A stretch of 64,000 nt of DNA from Thermoplasmata archaeon. Its GTDB lineage: Archaea; Thermoplasmatota; Thermoplasmata; Lutacidiplasmatales; UBA184. Position 1 is the stretch's first letter, and each line of letters begins with the position of its first letter. A model generated the notes under the pieces. It searched no databases. It was not told the DNA's origin and was given only the letters and a program-made list of their open reading frames with translations. Below, in pieces: positions 56,029 through 64,000 of this stretch. The stretch covers positions 1-64,000 of the forward strand of contig DAHUZP010000083.1 of NCBI GenBank assembly GCA_027306505.1, given 5' to 3'. The position numbers and the translations under genes were made by a program.

Positions 56029-57455
56029 GCGGCCCGTCCCTGGAGGGACTGGTCAGCGACCCACGCTACGCGCAAGAGCTCCACGCGGCGGTGGACCTCT
56101 TCGGCTCCTCTCCAGGACGCTGGAGGGTGCTCTACCACAACGATGGAGACGGGATCGCCTCGGCGAGCGTCGCCGCGCTCGCGCTCTCCCGTCTGGGCCG
56201 GCCCTGGCAGCTCTCCCCCCTCCTCGGTGTCGAGCGGGCGGGGGTGGAACGCGTCCTTCGCGGGACCCGGGGGCCGCTGCTCGTGGTGGACACGGGCTCG
56301 AGCTTCCTCGACCTCTTCGTGAGCCACGATCGACCCGTGGTCGTGCTCGACCACCACGTGCCCCCTGGGGAGACCCCCGCCGGCTCCGCTCTCGCGGTGG
56401 TCAACCCTCACCACTGGGGGGTCGACGGGATGACCGAGCTCTCCGCGAGCATGCTCACCTACCTCTTCGCGCGCCTCCTGCTCCCCGAATCCGTCGACCT
56501 GCTCGCCTATGGGCTCTCCGGGGCCATCGCCGACCGGATGCACGTGGGAGGGTTCCGTGGCCTGAACCGAGCCCTGATCGAGGAGGCGGAGTCCCGAGGG
56601 GCGCTGCGTCGCAAGAAGGCGCTCAACCTCTCGGGCCCGAGCCTAGAGGAGGCCCTCGCGACGAGCCTCGACCCCTACCTCGTCGGCGTCTCCGGCCGCA
56701 TCGCTTCCGCCCGTACCTTCCTGAGGGAGCTTGGGCTCCCGAACGAGGCCCCGGCCTCGACGCTGTCGGAGGAGGAGGGGCGGCGCCTCGCGAGCGCGCT
56801 CCTCACCCGCCTGCTCGCCCAGGGGGCCCGCCCGGAGTTCGGCGAGATGATCCGGGAGGAGCTCCTCTTCCTGCCCCGAGCGGGGTGGGAGGCGCACGAG
56901 CTCTCCCGGCTGCAGAACGCCTGTGGTCGAGAGGGCGAGCCCGCGGTGGGGATCGCGCTCGCCCTGGGCGATGAGCCCTCCCAGCGGCGGGCGATGGAGC
57001 TCGAGTCCCGCTGGCGCCAGGGCGTCCTGGAGGAGCTGGAGCGGCTCGAGTCCCCAGGTGCCCTTCACCGGGAGGCCCACGTCCAATGGTTCGAGACCCC
57101 GCACAGCGACCTCGCGGGCACGGTCGCCGGCCTCGCCCTGGCCTACTTCGCCGACCCCACCCGTCCGATCGTGACGTTCTCGCCGAGGGGGGAGCGGATC
57201 AAGGTCTCCTCCCGCGGCACCCTCTGGCTCACCGAGCGGGGCCTCAACCTGGACCGGGCCTGCCGTGCCGGGGCCGACCGTGCCGGTGGGGAGGGGGGTG
57301 GGCATGCGGTCGCCAGCGGCGCCACGATCCCCCGGGGGAGCGAGAAGGCCTTCCTCGAGGAAGTGGGACGGGTCGTAGGGGAGCAGATCGGGACGCTCCA
57401 CGTCGGTGGACCAGGGGCCGGCCCAGGGACCCCCACATCATCTGTCGCGGGTTGA
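56025..57455 (+). CDS. Archaeal DHH-family RecJ-like (GAN-like) nuclease
   Basis: RVLYHNDGDGIASASVAALAL, VVDTGS, VVLDHHVPPGETP, GGGHAVASGATIPRG; ATG overlaps rps15 stop. Confidence 0.87.
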   Translation: MSGPSLEGLVSDPRYAQELHAAVDLFGSSPGRWRVLYHNDGDGIASASVAALALSRLGRPWQLSPLLGVERAGVERVLRGTRGPLLVVDTGSSFLDLFVSHDRPVVVLDHHVPPGETPAGSALAVVNPHHWGVDGMTELSASMLTYLFARLLLPESVDLLAYGLSGAIADRMHVGGFRGLNRALIEEAESRGALRRKKALNLSGPSLEEALATSLDPYLVGVSGRIASARTFLRELGLPNEAPASTLSEEEGRRLASALLTRLLAQGARPEFGEMIREELLFLPRAGWEAHELSRLQNACGREGEPAVGIALALGDEPSQRRAMELESRWRQGVLEELERLESPGALHREAHVQWFETPHSDLAGTVAGLALAYFADPTRPIVTFSPRGERIKVSSRGTLWLTERGLNLDRACRAGADRAGGEGGGHAVASGATIPRGSEKAFLEEVGRVVGEQIGTLHVGGPGAGPGTPTSSVAG

Positions 57456-57509
57456 AGGGCAACGCCCTTATCCTCGGAAGGGGAGGCGTGGGGAGCCCCC
57501 TAGGACCCC

Positions 57510-60128
57510 ATGGCCGAAGCCCCTGCGAGCCCCCCACCGCCCCCGCCGGCGGAAGCGCATCCGGAGGGTGGCCGGGTACGTCTCCAACCTCTCGAGCGGG
57601 AGATGCACCGCTCCTACATCGACTACGCGATGAGCGTCATCGTCGGCCGGGCGCTCCCCAACGTCCGTGACGGGCTGAAGCCCGTCCAGGTCCGGATCCT
57701 CTGGTCCATGTGGGAGTCCGGGGCGACCCACGACAAGCCCTTCCGCAAGTCCGCGCGAACGGTGGGGGACGTCCTGGGGAAGTACCACCCGCACGGGGAC
57801 ATGAGCGTCTACGACGCGCTGGTGCGGATGGCGCAGCCCTTCTCGCTCCGCTACCCGCTCATCGAGGGACAGGGCAACTTCGGTTCCGTCGATGGCGACA
57901 CGCCTGCCGCGATGAGGTACACCGAGGCCCGGCTGGGCCCCCTCGCCGAGGAGATGCTCCTGGACATCGAGAAGGGCACGGTGGACTGGGGCGACAACTT
58001 CGATGGGAGCCTCAAGGAGCCCCGGATCCTCCCCTCGAAGCTCCCGAACCTCCTCGTGAACGGAGCGAGCGGGATCGCGGTGGGCATGGCCACGAACATG
58101 GCCCCCCACAACCTCTCGGAGTCGGTGGACGCGCTGCGCCACCTCCTCGCGAACCCTCAAGCGACGCTCGAGGAGCTGATGCAGTTCATCCCCGCCCCGG
58201 ACTTCCCCACGGGCGGGCTCGTCTCCGCCCAGGGCGTGAAGGAGGCCTACGCCACCGGCCGAGGCATCATCCAGATCCGGGCCAAGGCGGAGACCCGCGT
58301 GCGCGACGACCGGACCGAGATCGTCGTGACCGAGATCCCCTACGAGGTGAACAAGGCCCAGCTCCTGCAGGAGACGGCGGAGCTCGTCAAGGCGAAGCGG
58401 ATCGACGGGATCACCGACCTCAGGGACGAGAGCGACAAGGACGGGATCTCCGTCGTCTTCGAGCTCAGGCGCGACGCTCAGAGCGAGATCGTGCTGAACC
58501 AGCTCTACACCCACACGAAGCTGCAGGTCTCCTTCGGGATCATCAACCTCGCCCTGGTGGAGGGCCGCCCGAAGGTCCTGCCCCTCCGCGAGCTGCTCCA
58601 GCACCACCTGGACCACCGGCGGTTGGTGATCCGGCGACGGAGCGCCTACGACCTGCAGAAGGCCAAGGAGCGCCTCCACCTGCTGGAGGGGTTCCTCACC
58701 GCGATCGATCACATCGACGAGATCGTGAAGCTGCTGCGCCGCTCCAAGGACGTCCCCACGGCGCAGGCCTCCCTCATGGGGAAGTTCCTGCTCTCCGAGG
58801 AGCAGGCGAAGGCGATCCTGGACATGCGCCTCTCGCGCTTGACCGCGCTCGAGCGCGAGTCGATCCTCGAGGAGTCCGCAGAGAAGCACGCGTTGGTCCG
58901 GCAGCTCGAGGACATCCTCTCCCACCCCAACGTGCTGGACAAGCTCATCGACGACGAGCTGGCCGACCTCAAGACGCGCTTCGGGGACGCGCGGCGCACC
59001 CAGATCAGCGGGGCGTTCACGCAGCACTCGCTCGAGGACCTCATCCCCGACACGGACATCGTGATCCTCATCTCCAACGACGGGTACATCAAGCGCCTCC
59101 CGCTCGACTCCTACCGGCGGCAGCGCCGGGGCGGCAAGGGCCTCGTCCAGATGGAGACGAAGGACCAGGACTTCGTCACCAGGGCCCTGGCGGCGCGGAC
59201 CCACGACGACGTCCTGTTCTTCACCAGCAAGGGCCGGGTCTACCGGCTCAAGGCCTACGAGCTGCCCGAGCTCGGCCGCCACGCGAAGGGCAAGGCGATC
59301 GTGAATTTGCTCCCCCGCCTCCAGGAGGGGGAGAAGATCCAGACCGAGCTCGCGGTCCGCGGCCTCGAGGGCCCCGGCAGCTTGGTCTTCGCGACGGTGA
59401 TGGGGCTGGTCAAGCGCACCGCGCTCTCGCTCTTCCAGAACATCCGCACGAGCGGCATCCAGGCGATCCTCCTAGAGGAGGGGGACGAGCTCGTGGACGT
59501 CGCGCTCACGCGCGGGGAAGGCGAGGTCCTCCTTGCGACGCGCGAGGGGCAGGTCGTCCGTTTCAAGGAGGACGACATCCGCCCGATGGGTCGGGCCACC
59601 TACGGGGTGATCGGCGCGCGGATCGCCGAGGGTGACCGTGTGGTCGCCATGAGCCCGGTGAACGCGGAGTTCCCCTCGCTCCTCTCGCTCACGTCGACGG
59701 GGTTCGGCAAGCGGTCCCCCGTCGCGGACTACCGCCTCACCCGGAGGGGGGCGAGCGGCGTCATCGGGATCAAGACGGGAGGGCGCAACGGCCGGGTCGT
59801 CGCGGTGCTCCCCGTGCGGGAGGAGGACGAGATCCTCGTCACGACCCAGAACGGGGTCACCATCCGGAGCCCGGTCCGGCAGATCCGGGAGCAGGGGCGC
59901 AACACGCTGGGCGTCATCATCATCCGGATCGAGGAGGGCGATGAGGTGAAGGCCGCCGTCCGGCTGGTCGCCCCCGGCGAGGCCTCCACCACGCCCAACG
60001 GCCCGGAGGCTCCAGGTCCAGCCCCCCTGGGACCCTCCGATGACCAGGAGGGCGCCCATGAGAGCCACGACGCCCCTGAGGAGCCCGCGGAAGAGGGCCA
60101 TGACGAGGGGTCCGAAGGGGAGAACTAG
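57510..60128 (+). CDS. gyrA: DNA gyrase subunit A
   Basis: [73 protein letters not shown], GyrA box QRRGGKG. Confidence 0.95.
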   Translation: MAEAPASPPPPPPAEAHPEGGRVRLQPLEREMHRSYIDYAMSVIVGRALPNVRDGLKPVQVRILWSMWESGATHDKPFRKSARTVGDVLGKYHPHGDMSVYDALVRMAQPFSLRYPLIEGQGNFGSVDGDTPAAMRYTEARLGPLAEEMLLDIEKGTVDWGDNFDGSLKEPRILPSKLPNLLVNGASGIAVGMATNMAPHNLSESVDALRHLLANPQATLEELMQFIPAPDFPTGGLVSAQGVKEAYATGRGIIQIRAKAETRVRDDRTEIVVTEIPYEVNKAQLLQETAELVKAKRIDGITDLRDESDKDGISVVFELRRDAQSEIVLNQLYTHTKLQVSFGIINLALVEGRPKVLPLRELLQHHLDHRRLVIRRRSAYDLQKAKERLHLLEGFLTAIDHIDEIVKLLRRSKDVPTAQASLMGKFLLSEEQAKAILDMRLSRLTALERESILEESAEKHALVRQLEDILSHPNVLDKLIDDELADLKTRFGDARRTQISGAFTQHSLEDLIPDTDIVILISNDGYIKRLPLDSYRRQRRGGKGLVQMETKDQDFVTRALAARTHDDVLFFTSKGRVYRLKAYELPELGRHAKGKAIVNLLPRLQEGEKIQTELAVRGLEGPGSLVFATVMGLVKRTALSLFQNIRTSGIQAILLEEGDELVDVALTRGEGEVLLATREGQVVRFKEDDIRPMGRATYGVIGARIAEGDRVVAMSPVNAEFPSLLSLTSTGFGKRSPVADYRLTRRGASGVIGIKTGGRNGRVVAVLPVREEDEILVTTQNGVTIRSPVRQIREQGRNTLGVIIIRIEEGDEVKAAVRLVAPGEASTTPNGPEAPGPAPLGPSDDQEGAHESHDAPEEPAEEGHDEGSEGEN

Positions 60129-60159
60129 CCCCGCGGAGTTCCCTGGAGCGGGGCGGACC

Positions 60160-60360
60160 GTGGCGCGAAAGCACCGACCTCGGCGGCAGGTCCAGTCCCT
60201 CTGTCCGCGCTGCTTCTCCCCAGAGGTCTCCCGCGACACCCTGCTCTTCGGCGGGCCGCTCTACCGCTGCCGCCGCTGTGGATATGAGGGGGCGATCGTG
60301 CTGGAGAAGGACGTGGAGGACCCCCCCTTGGCCTCCTCCTCGGAGGAGGGAAGTCCGTGA
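60160..60360 (+). CDS. Small zinc-ribbon protein
   Basis: VARKHRPRRQVQSLCPRCFSPEVSRDTLLFGGPLYRCRRCGYEGAIVLEKD; 4-nt overlap with downstream gene. Confidence 0.7.
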   Translation: MARKHRPRRQVQSLCPRCFSPEVSRDTLLFGGPLYRCRRCGYEGAIVLEKDVEDPPLASSSEEGSP

Positions 60361-61547
60361 GGACGATCATCTACACCGGCAAAGGCGGCGTGGGCAAGAC
60401 GAGCCTCGCGGCCGCGACGGCGATCGCCTCCGCCGCCCACGGTCACCGCACCCTGGTCCTCTCCACCGACAGCGCGCACTCCCTGGGCGACTCGCTCCAG
60501 GTCTCGCTGGGGCACGATCCCACCAAGATCGGCGAGAACCTCTGGGGCCAGGAGATCGACGTGCTCCTCGAGATGGAGCGGCACTGGGGGGAGATCACCC
60601 GGTACCTCGCGACGCTCCTCCAGTCCCAGGGGGTCGAGGAGATCACCGCGAAGGAGGTCGTGGTCATCCCAGGGATGGAGCTCATCGCGGCGCTCCTCAT
60701 GCTCGAGTCCTACGACCGGGAGGGCAAGTGGGACGTGGCGATCGTCGACACCGCCCCCACCGCGGACACGCTTCGTCTCCTCTCGTTCCCGGATGCGGTC
60801 CAGTGGTACTTCGACCGCTTCTTCAAGCTCGAGAAGCGGATGATGAAGGTCGCCCGGCCCACGGTGGGGAAGCTCATGCGGACCCCCCTCCCGTCGGACC
60901 AGTTCTTCGTCTCGCTCGAGGACCTCTACCTGCGCTTCCGCCGCGTGAGGGAGATGCTCTCCGATCCCGACCGGACCTCGGTCCGGCTCGTCCTCAACCC
61001 GGAGCGGATGGTCATCAGCGAGACCCAACGGGCCTACACCTACCTCTGCCTCTTCGGCCTCCCGATCGAGATGCTGGTCGTGAACCGGGTCTTCTCCGAG
61101 GGGCTCGAGGGGAAGTTCTTCGAGCAGACGCTCGAGGAGCAGAAAGGGAACCTGGAGCTCATCGAGGAGTACTTCGGTGGCGTCCCGATGCGCCGGAGCC
61201 CCCGCTATCCCCACGAGGTCCTAGGGTTCGACCGGCTTCGCCGGCTGGGCGAGGACGTCTTCCAGAAGGACGACCCCACGCGGATCTACTCGCGCTCGAG
61301 GCCGGTCCGGTTCTTCTCCCGCCACGGCAAGAAGTACGTGCAGTTCGAGCTCCCCTTCGCCGGGAAGGAGGCGCTCGAGGTCTACACCCGCCGGGACACC
61401 CTCTTCGTGAAGGTGGGCTGGTACAAGCGGACCCTCCTGCTGCCCTACGCCTACGCGGGCGCGAAGGTGGGCGAGGCCCACTTCCAGGACGGCCTGCTCT
61501 CGGTGGAGTTCCTTCCCGCTCCGGAGGTCCCCAAACATGCCGAGTAA
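60357..61547 (+). CDS. ArsA/Get3-family ATPase with HSP20-like C-terminal domain
   Basis: IYTGKGGVGKTSLAAATAIASAAHGHRTLVLSTDSAHSLGDSL...DVAIVDTAPTADTLRLLSFPD; C-terminus VRFFSRHGKKYVQFELPFAGKEALEVYTRRDTLFVKVGWYKRTLLLP. Confidence 0.92.
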   Translation: MRTIIYTGKGGVGKTSLAAATAIASAAHGHRTLVLSTDSAHSLGDSLQVSLGHDPTKIGENLWGQEIDVLLEMERHWGEITRYLATLLQSQGVEEITAKEVVVIPGMELIAALLMLESYDREGKWDVAIVDTAPTADTLRLLSFPDAVQWYFDRFFKLEKRMMKVARPTVGKLMRTPLPSDQFFVSLEDLYLRFRRVREMLSDPDRTSVRLVLNPERMVISETQRAYTYLCLFGLPIEMLVVNRVFSEGLEGKFFEQTLEEQKGNLELIEEYFGGVPMRRSPRYPHEVLGFDRLRRLGEDVFQKDDPTRIYSRSRPVRFFSRHGKKYVQFELPFAGKEALEVYTRRDTLFVKVGWYKRTLLLPYAYAGAKVGEAHFQDGLLSVEFLPAPEVPKHAE

Positions 61548-62070
61548 GAAGAGGTCCCCTGCCGCCCCCGAGCGCGCCCCAGAGGGAACCTTCGGGGAAC
61601 GGACGAGCGACCGGCTTCGCCAGATCCTGCCGGAGCCTGGGTTCGTCCGGGAGGAGATGGACCGTCACGCGAAGGTCCTCCTCGCCGCCCTCACGGACCC
61701 CTCGACGGCCATGTCCGCCCTGCGCGCGTTCTCCTCCGTGCGACAAGCGCTCGAGAGGGGCATGCGGCTGGGGCCCCAGGACGAGAGCACCCAGGTCGCC
61801 TTGCGGGAGGCGGAGCGGGCCATCCTCACCGCGCTCCAGGACGCCGCGACCGCGATGCTCCTTCAGCTCCAGGAAGCCCCTCCCCCCGTGGGGAGGGCCC
61901 ACGCCCCTCACGCGCGCAAGGCCGGGAAGGAGCCCTCGAAGGGGACGGCAGCGCCTCCCGCTCCGAAGGAGACGGACCTCGTGGAGGTGCCCGTCGCGCG
62001 CTCCTCCGAGGAGCGGCCGCATGTCCGCCGTTCCGACGATGGGAAGGGACGCCGCTCGCGTCGAGCGTAG
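61537..62070 (+). CDS. Hypothetical protein in ArsA operon
   Basis: ATG overlaps ArsA end; helical N-half, disordered basic tail. Confidence 0.6.
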   Translation: MPSKKRSPAAPERAPEGTFGERTSDRLRQILPEPGFVREEMDRHAKVLLAALTDPSTAMSALRAFSSVRQALERGMRLGPQDESTQVALREAERAILTALQDAATAMLLQLQEAPPPVGRAHAPHARKAGKEPSKGTAAPPAPKETDLVEVPVARSSEERPHVRRSDDGKGRRSRRA

Positions 62071-62080
62071 GCGCGACCCT

Positions 62081-63403
62081 TCAGTCTCGGACGGACCTGC
62101 GCCCAGACCTTCCCGAGGCGCCTCGGGGCCAGCCCCGCCGGAAGGCGTCCGCGACTCGGAGCGCCTCCACCGTGGGCCCCACATCGTGGACGCGCACGAT
62201 CGAGGCCCCGCGCAGGCTCGCGAGGACCGCCGCCGTGACCGACGCCTCTCCCCGGTGCTCGGGGGGCGCGCCACCGAGCAGCGCTCCAAGGAAGGACTTG
62301 CGCGACGCCCCGACCATCACCGGGTAGCCGAGCGAGCGGAGCTCCCCCAACCTCCGGAGGAGCTCCAGGTTCCCCTCGAAGGACTTGCCGAAGCCCACCC
62401 CGGGGTCGACCACGAGCTGGTCGGGGGCGATCCCCTCCCTCTCGGCCCGTTGGGTCCTCTCGGCGAGCTCTGCGAAGACCTCCGCGAGGAGGTCATCGTA
62501 GCGCGTGTCCGTCTGCATGTCCCGGGGCCGGCCCCGCATGTGCATCACCACGGCCGCCGCTCCAGCTCGTCGGACGACCTCGCGCATCCGACGGTCCCCG
62601 AGCCCGCTCACATCGTTCACCAGGTCCGCCCCGTTCCTCAGGGCCTGGCGGGCGACCTCGGGTTTCGAGGTGTCCACCGAGAGGGGCACGGACGAGCTCG
62701 ATCGCAGCGCGAGAAGGACGGGGAGCACACGCCGCAGCTCCTCCCGGACCGGGACCGGGGATGAGCCGGGTCTCGTCGACTCCCCGCCGATGTCCAGGAG
62801 GTCCGCGCCCTCCTCGACGAGCCGGAGCCCGTGGCGGACCGCGTCGTCGGTGGAGGCATAGCGCCCGCCGTCGAAGAACGAGTCCGGGGTCACGTTCACG
62901 ACCCCCATGACCAGGGTCTTGCCGGCGAGCTGGAGCCGACGACCGTGCGCCAGACGGACGGACCGGGGACCGGCCCGGGTGGTCGCCCGGAGGACGGAGC
63001 GCACCTCGTCGGCGATCTCCTCCATTGCCGGACCCTCCCGCAGGAGGCGAGCCCGCAGCCTCCCGTAGAGCGCCTCCTCCCCCTCGATTCGGACCCTCGA
63101 TCGCGAGCCCCAGGGGACGCGGCGGGGCCGACCCGGGGGTGGGAGGGAGGAGCGTGAGCCTCGGGAGGCGAGGGGGCGCACCGTCTCCGGTGAGCTCTGC
63201 CCCCTCAGTCCCGCGAGCCGAGCGGCCGCCAGGAGGCGCTCCGCCTGGGGGCCCCCAAGCTGCCCGATCTCCACCCGGATGAGGAGGGAGATCGCGCTCC
63301 CTCCCGCGTCGGGCCCACCGGGCCCCAGGGGAGGGGACAGCACGCTCGCGCGGACGAGGGCCCTCCACGGGCCTCGCGGGAGGGTCCGACCCGACGGGGA
63401 CAC
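62081..63403 (-). CDS. folP: Dihydropteroate synthase with N-terminal extension
   Basis: VMGVVNVTPDSFFDGGRYASTDDAVRHGLRLVEEGADLLDIGGESTRPGS, NDVSGLGD, VVDPGVGFGKSFEGNLELL; GTG 63403 with TATA-like TTAATAG upstream. Confidence 0.92.
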   Translation of the reverse strand: MSPSGRTLPRGPWRALVRASVLSPPLGPGGPDAGGSAISLLIRVEIGQLGGPQAERLLAAARLAGLRGQSSPETVRPLASRGSRSSLPPPGRPRRVPWGSRSRVRIEGEEALYGRLRARLLREGPAMEEIADEVRSVLRATTRAGPRSVRLAHGRRLQLAGKTLVMGVVNVTPDSFFDGGRYASTDDAVRHGLRLVEEGADLLDIGGESTRPGSSPVPVREELRRVLPVLLALRSSSSVPLSVDTSKPEVARQALRNGADLVNDVSGLGDRRMREVVRRAGAAAVVMHMRGRPRDMQTDTRYDDLLAEVFAELAERTQRAEREGIAPDQLVVDPGVGFGKSFEGNLELLRRLGELRSLGYPVMVGASRKSFLGALLGGAPPEHRGEASVTAAVLASLRGASIVRVHDVGPTVEALRVADAFRRGWPRGASGRSGRRSVRD

Positions 63404-63485
63404 AGGAGCCTCCCCGGCCCCACCCGCGACCGGTCTATTAACGCAGGGCCGGGTCCGTCCGGAGGGCCGCCGAGGAGACAGGACC

Positions 63486-63914
63486 ATGGAGAGCTCGACG
63501 GACCGGGTCAGGGCACCGCAGGTCCCTGCCCCCTCCATGGCCCGGGCCATGGTCCGGCTGCCCGCGGTGGACCTGCTGGTCCTCCTGGGCTCCCTCCTCA
63601 TCACGCTGGGCGCGTTGGGCGCCCTCCTTCGGTACGAGGTGGCGGGGGCCGCGATCCTCGCGCTTGGGCTCTACCTCTTCTGGGACGAGGGCCGATGGAG
63701 CCGGGCGCTCATCGGGACGGGGAGCGGCTCCCCCTCCACGACCCCCCGCCCGCGCCCGTGGTGGAAGGGTCCCATCTCGTTCACCGGGCGATGGCTGTGC
63801 ACGTCGTGCGGGTGGAGACAGGAGAGCCGGGCCACGCTCTGCCCGCGTTGTGGGAAGCCCATGGTGGTCCTCCCCCCACCCTCGGTGCCTTCCTCGGGCC
63901 ACGCGAAATCTTAA
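63486..63914 (+). CDS. Membrane protein with C-terminal zinc ribbon
   Basis: VDLLVLLGSLLITLGALGALLRYEVAGAAILALGLYLFW; CTSCGWRQESRATLCPRCGK. Confidence 0.65.
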   Translation: MESSTDRVRAPQVPAPSMARAMVRLPAVDLLVLLGSLLITLGALGALLRYEVAGAAILALGLYLFWDEGRWSRALIGTGSGSPSTTPRPRPWWKGPISFTGRWLCTSCGWRQESRATLCPRCGKPMVVLPPPSVPSSGHAKS

Positions 63915-63946
63915 GAAGGGTCCTGGAACTGCCTCGCGCGCCCTCC

Positions 63947-64000
63947 ATGAAGCCCATCGAGGTCTTCCAGAAGTACCTCCGCCAGACCGTGGTGGTCGAG
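63947..64000 (+). CDS. Partial ORF, possibly LSm/Sm-like archaeal protein
   Basis: MKPIEVFQKYLRQTVVVE to the window edge; resembles LSm N-termini; TATA-like cttaaga about 37 nt upstream. Confidence 0.5.
   Translation, partial: MKPIEVFQKYLRQTVVVE

Noticed and set aside
57468-59282. 604-aa minus-strand ORF over gyrA
   Set aside because: Antisense to unambiguous gyrA; no recognisable domain
60278-62764. 828-aa plus-strand ORF
   Set aside because: Out-of-frame with the ArsA-like ATPase and antisense to folP; Arg/Pro-rich artefact
1-64000. CRISPR array, rRNA, IS element or prophage
   Set aside because: No direct-repeat array, rRNA, transposase, integrase or phage structural protein recognised by eye; short G/C runs and palindromes do not form arrays

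Overview
High-GC archaeal chromosomal window. The archaeal call rests on eL40, S15, fibrillarin, archease, a Pcc1-like protein, a geranylgeranyl reductase plus ferredoxin, an AcnX protein, a partial LSm-like ORF, and TATA boxes about 25-40 nt upstream of many starts. Bacterial-type GyrA in this context suggests a Thermoplasmatota-like euryarchaeote; that is inference. Most of the window is densely coding housekeeping sequence. Many long ORFs in the supplied track are antisense or alternate-frame GC artefacts. Most notable points: (1) a tightly overlapping operon encoding an alkyl-DHAP-synthase-like FAD protein, a GlpD-like glycerol-3-phosphate dehydrogenase and a diacylglycerol/lipid kinase, i.e. 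a candidate G3P/DHAP ether-lipid module in an archaeon that also carries archaeal lipid genes; (2) a decaying 1.8-5.0 kb zone with a broken sulfatase and a TATA-preceded partial tRNA-like 3' half next to tRNA-Gly; (3) a GNAT plus N-succinylamino-acid-racemase/OSBS-like pair; (4) a CsoR/RcnR-type regulator lacking the canonical copper ligands, with a palindrome over its predicted TSS and a CDF transporter downstream; (5) a divergent promoter (archease/glycosyltransferase) with a perfect palindrome; (6) a CBS protein split by a G-run frameshift, a HAD protein with degenerate catalytic motifs, and several membrane proteins carrying zinc ribbons. No rRNA, CRISPR array, transposase or integrase was recognised.
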